Below are positions 59,568 through 64,000 of a stretch of DNA of 64,000 bases, in pieces. Below the pieces are notes generated by a model. It had not been told where the DNA came from and did no database searches. It saw only the letters and a program-made list of their open reading frames with translations. The stretch comes from VFJQ01 sp044226525 (lineage in GTDB: Bacteria > Verrucomicrobiota > Verrucomicrobiia > Chthoniobacterales > Chthoniobacteraceae), in the NCBI GenBank assembly GCA_044226525.1, contig JBGAGV010000036.1, forward strand, positions 19,692-83,691. The letters are read 5' to 3'. How positions within the stretch are numbered: the stretch's first letter is position 1; the number at the start of each line of letters is the position of its first letter. Position numbers and translations under genes: made by a program.

Positions 59568-61379
59568 ATGGAACACATCCGCAACATCGCCATCATCGCT
59601 CACGTCGATCATGGCAAGACCACTCTCGTCGATCAGCTGCTCAAGCAGGCTGGCACTTTCCGCACGAACCAGGCCGAATTCGCTGAAGAGCGAATCATGG
59701 ACTCCATGGACCTCGAGCGAGAAAAAGGCATCACCATTCGCGCCAAGAACGCCGCGTTTCGCTGGAAGGACTACCACGTCAATATCGTGGACACCCCCGG
59801 CCACGCCGACTTCGGCGGCGAAGTCGAACGCATCATGAAGATGATCGATGGCGTGCTGCTCGTGGTGGATGCGCACGACGGCCCGCAGGCGCAGACGAAA
59901 TTCGTGCTCAAGAAAGCACTCGCCAATGGCGCCAAGCCGATCGTCGTCATCAACAAGATCGACCGCGAAAACGCACGCCCGCACAAGGTTCTCGACATGG
60001 TGTTCGAGCTCTTCCTCGAGTTGAACGCCACCGACGAACAGCTCGACTTCCCGGTCGTCTATGCCTCCGCGCGTGATGGCTACGCCATGCGTGAAATCGA
60101 TCAGCAGAACGACGACATGACGCCGCTCTACGAGACGATCGTGGCGAAGATTCCGCCGCCGCCGAAGAGCACTGCGCACCATTTCCAATTCCTCGTCTCG
60201 AACCTCGACTACTCCGATTACCTCGGCCGAATCGCCTACGGACGCATCGTCAGCGGGCGCGTGCAGGTGAACGACTCGGTGGTTTGTATCCACGGCGACG
60301 GCCGCCGCGAGCGCGCCAACGTCACCGCCATCTTCTCGCACGAAGGCCTGCAGAAGGTCGAAGTGAAGCACGCCAGCGAAGGCGACATCGTCGGCATCTG
60401 CGGCTTTGAAGACGTCTTCATCGGCGAAACCATCACCGATACCGAAGAGCGCCTTCCCCTGCCCTTCGTCGATATCGACCCGCCGACCATCTCGATGAAG
60501 ATCTGCATCAACGACGGCCCTCTGGCCGGTCGCGAAGGCAAGCTCCTCACCGCCCGCCAGGTCCGCGAACGTCTCGTCCGCGAAACCCGGCAGAACGTCT
60601 CGCTCCAGTTCGCCGATACCGACATCGCCGGCCACTTTGAAGTGAAGGCCCGCGGTGAAATGCAGATCGCCATTCTTGTCGAGCAGATGCGCCGCGAAGG
60701 CTTTGAGGTGCTCGTGAGCCGCCCCGAGGTGATCTTCACCAAGGCTGCCGACGGCTCGACTCTTGAGCCTTACGAAACCCTCTACGTCGATGTGCCGCCG
60801 GACAATCTCGGCGACATCATGCAGAGCCTCGCCGCCCGCAAAGCCGACATCGGCCACATGGAGCACCAGACGCACACCGTCACGCTGCAAGCCGTCATCC
60901 CCACGCGCGGCTTGATCGGTTTCGAGACCGATCTCGTCAACGCCACGCGCGGCCACGGCATCATGTCGCACCTCTTCAAGGAATACGGCCCGCACAAGGG
61001 TGAAATCCCGAGCCGCAAGAACGGCGTGCTCGTCTCCATGGAAGGCGGCGTCTCCACCACCTACGCGCTGGACACCGTGCAGGAGCGCGGCCGTCTCTTC
61101 ATCGGGCCTCAGGAGGAAATTTACGAAGGCATGATCATCGGCGAAAACGCTCGCCCGGACGACATGCCGGTAAATCCCTGCCGCGAAAAGAAACTCACCA
61201 ACATGCGCAGCCAGGGCGACGGCAAAGGCATCTCCCTCGCCCCGCCATTGAAGATGAGCCTCGAGCGCAGCCTCGAATACATCGCCAACGACGAATACGT
61301 CGAGGTGACCCCGAAGACCCTGCGCCTCCGCAAAAAGATCCTCGACGCCACGGCGCGCAAGCGGTCCGGGAAGAGCTAA
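59568..61379 (+). CDS. typA: Translational GTPase TypA/BipA
   Basis: A 603-residue ribosome-binding GTPase that helps ribosome assembly and translation under stress. GTPase motifs are IIAHVDHGKTTLVD (G1), REKGITIRAKN (G2), DTPGHADFGGEVERIM (G3) and INKIDRENARP (G4). Later domains show the EF-G-like folds and the TypA-specific C-terminal block (IPSRKNGVLVSMEGGVSTTY, EYVEVTPKTLRLRK). The ATG at 59568 follows GGGGAAG and fits the family N-terminus MEHIRNIAI. A strong terminator follows. Confidence 0.97.
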   Translation: MEHIRNIAIIAHVDHGKTTLVDQLLKQAGTFRTNQAEFAEERIMDSMDLEREKGITIRAKNAAFRWKDYHVNIVDTPGHADFGGEVERIMKMIDGVLLVVDAHDGPQAQTKFVLKKALANGAKPIVVINKIDRENARPHKVLDMVFELFLELNATDEQLDFPVVYASARDGYAMREIDQQNDDMTPLYETIVAKIPPPPKSTAHHFQFLVSNLDYSDYLGRIAYGRIVSGRVQVNDSVVCIHGDGRRERANVTAIFSHEGLQKVEVKHASEGDIVGICGFEDVFIGETITDTEERLPLPFVDIDPPTISMKICINDGPLAGREGKLLTARQVRERLVRETRQNVSLQFADTDIAGHFEVKARGEMQIAILVEQMRREGFEVLVSRPEVIFTKAADGSTLEPYETLYVDVPPDNLGDIMQSLAARKADIGHMEHQTHTVTLQAVIPTRGLIGFETDLVNATRGHGIMSHLFKEYGPHKGEIPSRKNGVLVSMEGGVSTTYALDTVQERGRLFIGPQEEIYEGMIIGENARPDDMPVNPCREKKLTNMRSQGDGKGISLAPPLKMSLERSLEYIANDEYVEVTPKTLRLRKKILDATARKRSGKS

Positions 61380-61412
61380 GCGTCGGACGCTTCTTTCCCG
61401 CGCACACACTTC

Positions 61413-61450
61413 AAAAACCCACGCCGACGTGCTTGTCGGCGTGGGTTTTT
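61413..61450. terminator. Bidirectional intrinsic terminator after typA
   Basis: A perfect 16-base stem (AAAAACCCACGCCGAC with GTCGGCGTGGGTTTTT) around the loop GTGCTT, ending in a T-run on the plus strand and preceded by an A-run that gives a T-run on the minus strand. It separates convergent typA and the peptidoglycan hydrolase gene. This is the clearest intrinsic terminator in the window. Confidence 0.95.
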
Positions 61451-61458
61451 TGTTAAGT

Positions 61459-62913
61459 TCAGACAATCGCGGATTCAACCATGCGCGCTTCCGCCTCACG
61501 TCGCGAAATGAGTCCATCCAAGCCCTTGCCCACCCAGAGGCGCTTCATATCCCGGAAGCAGCGAGCGATTTCCCGCAGCGTCTGCGCATCCGGCTGGCTC
61601 CTGGCGATGAGTTCCTTGATTGCTGCCATTTCCTGGCGCCGCTCGCCCTTGGTTGAGCTACCTCGGTTGAAGACCAAACTCAGCATGGCCCCCTGCACCT
61701 CGCCGGGAAATCTCTCAAGCCCGGGGAAGCCCTTCGTGGTCAGCTCGTAGTATTTAGGCACAGTGAACCGGTAGAAAACATCATCCGCCGCCTGCGTCGT
61801 AATCTTGATGTTAGTAAAATCACCACAGGCCGCTTTCGCTTTGGGACCACTGAGTCCGATCGCTTTACTAAGCTTGTCCAACTGGCCTGCCGTGAGCCAA
61901 TCTGCCCATTCCTTGCGCAGTTCGTCTTCGTCCTCCGCACCAAGATCGTAGCCGTGCCCGATCGTCACACCGCTATCGCCGCCGGGAAATTTCGACGGCT
62001 GATCCATGCCTTCCTGTTCGATGATGAACTCCAGGCACTCGCGCGGAATACCACCGACACCGCGCGTGGTGGGTATAACGTCCGCTGGAATCACCTTCGC
62101 TGCATCCTTGGCCTCCGGCGATGGTGGCGCCAGGAAGTGCCAGCCGATGAAGTTACGCACCAAGCTGTTGCTCCGCTTCTTCTCCCACACACCGTCGCCA
62201 GTCGTGCTGTCGCGATCCCCGGCGCCGTTTGTATTGCCTTCGATGGCAATAAAGGTGTCGCCATCGATCGCCTCTTTCACAATCCCAATGTGCGAAAAGC
62301 TATACACCACGATCATTCCCGGCTCGGCCTTGATCGTCTTTGGAAGCACGACCTGGTTTTCCCAACGCGCCCAGTCGATATAAGCAAACGCCGCGGCCGT
62401 CGTCGGGCGATGTTTGTCCACCTTCCCGCTCCAGCCCAATGCCTCCTGGACATCCTCCTGCGCGAGCCAGTCGCGCAGGACCCAACAGACAAATGCCGCA
62501 CACCACGGCCACACGCCGGGAGTTTCCTCGGTTGCACGCTGATACTCACGAATGCGCACGCCGCAGTTGTTCCCGCCCACTTCGCGCATCCCCACTTCCT
62601 TCTGGGCGATCGTCAGCAGCTTTTGAATCAGCGCATTCTTCTCGCCCGCCGAGGGTGGCGTCGCATCGCTTGGCGTATTCTCGGAATGCAGCGCATCGGC
62701 CAATTTGTCGAGCGTCTGATCCCCGACGATTCCGTCAGCATCGAGTCCATGGTCTTTTTGGAAGCGAATGACCGCGTTCCGCGTCATGTCACCGTAAATT
62801 CCGTCAGTCGAAAGTTTCGAAGGAAGCGGTAGATGGCCTGCCCCAGACAGAGTATTGAGGTCGGTTTGAAGTCGAGCGACGGCGTCGCTCCGGGTGCCAA
62901 TTTTTAGAATCAT
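61459..62913 (-). CDS. Three-domain peptidoglycan hydrolase: PG-binding, CHAP and T4-lysozyme-like
   Basis: A 484-residue protein without a signal peptide. Residues about 5-75 form a PG_binding_1 domain (DGIYGDMTRNAVIRFQKDHG). Residues about 95-260 are a CHAP/NlpC-type amidase with Cys138 in WPWCAAFVCW, His208 in FSHIGIV and Glu225. From about 290 a lysozyme domain of phage T4 type follows: EQEG (Glu301), GGDSGVTIGHGYDLG (Asp313, Thr317) and LSLVFNRGSS. The missing leader and modular build suggest a phage-type endolysin or a secreted effector. It sits beside insertion sequences. Confidence 0.82.
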   Translation of the reverse strand: MILKIGTRSDAVARLQTDLNTLSGAGHLPLPSKLSTDGIYGDMTRNAVIRFQKDHGLDADGIVGDQTLDKLADALHSENTPSDATPPSAGEKNALIQKLLTIAQKEVGMREVGGNNCGVRIREYQRATEETPGVWPWCAAFVCWVLRDWLAQEDVQEALGWSGKVDKHRPTTAAAFAYIDWARWENQVVLPKTIKAEPGMIVVYSFSHIGIVKEAIDGDTFIAIEGNTNGAGDRDSTTGDGVWEKKRSNSLVRNFIGWHFLAPPSPEAKDAAKVIPADVIPTTRGVGGIPRECLEFIIEQEGMDQPSKFPGGDSGVTIGHGYDLGAEDEDELRKEWADWLTAGQLDKLSKAIGLSGPKAKAACGDFTNIKITTQAADDVFYRFTVPKYYELTTKGFPGLERFPGEVQGAMLSLVFNRGSSTKGERRQEMAAIKELIARSQPDAQTLREIARCFRDMKRLWVGKGLDGLISRREAEARMVESAIV

Positions 62914-63496
62914 ATGTTAGCTTTCGAGTGGTTAGGATTCGAGGCGGGAGCCGAATGGCACTTAGATAAGGGAGGGTATCGCGGACCAAATGCGAAGGGG
63001 GGACTCCGTTTGATGCCTTGGACGAGTGAGCAGCTGATCGCCTGGGAGCTTTCTTGAACGGCAAGAATTGGCTGCCTCGAAATTAACATCATTCAATATT
63101 TCTCCCGACCGCTTTTGCATTTTCACTGTCCCTTTCCGCCGGAAGGTTTCTGCGCATGCCATGAACGCAAATAGTGTGTTTATTGTGTCTGTTCGTGGGG
63201 GACGGGTCGAGGGTGGATGGTGGATTCGTAGGGCGAATGCGGGCTCCTCGGGCGGCTCGACGCACACGTCGCTTTGGTCATGGCTCCGATTTTCGTCCTG
63301 AGGGGGCGAATCTCCAAACCGTTCCTTCAGTCCGTTCCGTGGGTTCAGGTTTTTCGATGCCGGCCGGGTGCACCTGTGCGGAGTCCCTGAGTCCTTACCA
63401 GGTGCAACTCGGTAACGAGGATCCACCGGATGACGTAGGAAAAGTTTCGCACTTTCGGTCTGCGCGAGGCCGGAGGAAGGCAGGGCAGCCGAAAAC
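62914..63496. other. Non-coding region between the hydrolase and the IS256 transposase
   Basis: 583 bases with no convincing gene. It is more AT-rich near 63070-63180, where the minus-strand hydrolase promoter may lie. GGTGCACCTG (63367-63376) and CAGGTGCAAC (63399-63408) form an inverted repeat. The stretch GAGGATCCACCGGATGACG followed by TAGGAAAAGT (63417-63445) resembles the inner end of an IS256-type terminal repeat and may mark the left end of that element. Confidence 0.4.
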
Positions 63497-63889
63497 ATGA
63501 ACGACGAAACGAAGAACAACGAAGCTGAGGCAAAGATCATCCCGATCGACGAGGGGAAGGTGCGCGCGCACTTGGATGGAGTGGTGGGAGAAGCGGTGGA
63601 AGAGACGCTCAACCAGCTGCTGGAAGCAGAGGCCGAACAGTTGTGCGGAGCCAAGCGCTACGAGAGGAGTGCGGATCGAGTCGATACGCGAGCCGGCAGC
63701 TACGAACGCAAGCTGCACACCAAAGCCGGCGAGGTGAAGCTGCAGGTGCCCAAACTGAGAACTTTGCCGTTCGAGACGGCGATCATCGAGCGGTATAAGC
63801 GGCGGGAGTCGAGCGTGGAGGAAGCGTTAATGGAGATGTATCTGGCCGGGGTGAGCGTGAGTCGTAAGCGTCCGCTGGAGCACCTCTAG
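63497..63889 (+). pseudogene. IS256-family transposase, interrupted after codon 122
   Basis: The N-terminal third of a mutator-type (IS256) transposase: RADTRAGSYERKL-type block RVDTRAGSYERKLHTKAGEV, KLQVPKLRTLPFETAIIERY and SSVEEALMEMYLAGVSV are family hallmarks. Full-length proteins are about 400 residues. Here homology stops at AGVSVS, where GTAAGCG of an inserted IS66-type element begins, and the frame ends in chance codons at 63889. The DDE catalytic residues would lie beyond the insertion. The original gene is therefore broken. Confidence 0.85.
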
Positions 63890-64000
63890 CAGTCGGGTTC
63901 ATAGATGTCAGAGCATAGGCGGTATGACATCTACGAGTTCGGAGCCGAAATTATTGAAGCAGGACACGCGAGGGCGGGTGCGGGTATCTGGGGAGCGGCG
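63864..64000 (+). mobile_element. IS66-type insertion sequence, left end (continues past window)
   Basis: The sequence begins GTAAGCGTCCGCTGGAGCAC, matching the GTAAGCG start common to IS66-family terminal repeats. It cuts the IS256 transposase frame exactly where its homology ends. An IS66-type accessory gene starts 60 bases inside. IS66 elements make 8-base target copies, so CGTGAGTC (63856-63863) is expected again beyond the right end, outside this window. Confidence 0.65.
63924..64000 (+). CDS. IS66-type accessory protein TnpA, N-terminal fragment
   Basis: The first 25 codons of a frame running off the right edge: MTSTSSEPKLLKQDTRGRVR followed by VSGERR. The block around KQD..GRV and GERR resembles the N-terminus of the IS66 TnpA (OrfA) helix-turn-helix protein. 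It lies just inside the IS66-like end, as expected. Too short for certainty. Confidence 0.5.
   Translation, partial: MTSTSSEPKLLKQDTRGRVRVSGER

Noticed and set aside
59565..61517. 650-codon minus-strand frame opposite typA
   Set aside because: A high-GC shadow of a highly conserved GTPase gene; no motifs.
62914..63496. Short frames in the gap before the IS256 transposase
   Set aside because: None has a coherent protein pattern or ribosome binding site.

Overview
The window looks like chromosomal DNA of a high-GC member of the Verrucomicrobiota, in the broad Chthoniobacter/Spartobacteria style. This is inferred from gene content only; no rRNA or tRNA gene was seen. The markers are several exported Gfo/Idh/MocA oxidoreductases with twin-arginine leaders, a 3-keto-disaccharide hydrolase (DUF1080), a PVC-type dehydrogenase/cytochrome c pair, a CBS-SpoIIE phosphatase, large secreted beta-rich proteins with a shared C-terminal module, and a secreted propeller protein ending in the motif LEYALGGDPL.

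Layout. 1-4.4 kb: a ROK repressor sits between an SsuD-like flavin monooxygenase plus a truncated oxidoreductase on one side and a Tat-exported oxidoreductase on the other. Two matching operator-like palindromes lie at the two control points. 4.4-10.9 kb: exported hydrolases and a murein-peptide module (MpaA-like amidase, Ala-Glu epimerase, OsmC protein), then an orphan larB, an SGNH hydrolase and a DUF1080 protein. 10.9-21.5 kb: a minus-strand group of an oxidoreductase, an alpha/alpha-barrel protein and a large secreted protein; another Tat oxidoreductase; a VapBC-like toxin-antitoxin pair; and a membrane-bound-dehydrogenase/cytochrome c pair overlapping by 4 bases. 21.5-37.6 kb: an OmpA-like fragment, two very large secreted proteins (tandem DUF4394; Calx-beta), a glycosidase-like protein, a ClpX-like ATPase, a full-length pyruvate carboxylase, a DJ-1/PfpI protein and a TIM-barrel isomerase. 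37.8-51.1 kb: a CBS-SpoIIE phosphatase, small proteins, DUF309 and YkgJ proteins, two CNNM/CorC proteins, an exported phosphodiesterase, threonine dehydratase, a propeller protein, an esterase and MoeB-rhodanese. 51.1-61.4 kb: a zinc-ribbon coiled-coil protein, a HAD phosphatase, RecQ, a fifth Gfo/Idh protein, a sigma-70 factor, an NYN nuclease-like protein and TypA/BipA with a clear terminator. 61.4-64 kb: a three-domain peptidoglycan hydrolase beside an IS256 transposase gene that is itself interrupted by an IS66-type element running off the right edge.

How it fits together. Most genes serve scavenging of sugars, glycoconjugates, esters and cell-wall peptides at the cell surface, mixed with housekeeping genes (pyc, typA, recQ, moeB, sigma factor). 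Genes are mostly single or in pairs, and many gene ends carry strong hairpins. I found no clear CRISPR array, prophage or biosynthetic cluster. The least conventional items are the ROK/monooxygenase locus with its paired operators, the ClpX-like protein lacking its usual docking features, an OmpA-like frame directly downstream of the DUF4394 stop codon, the family of intergenic palindromes that include stop codons, and the nested insertion sequences at the right end.
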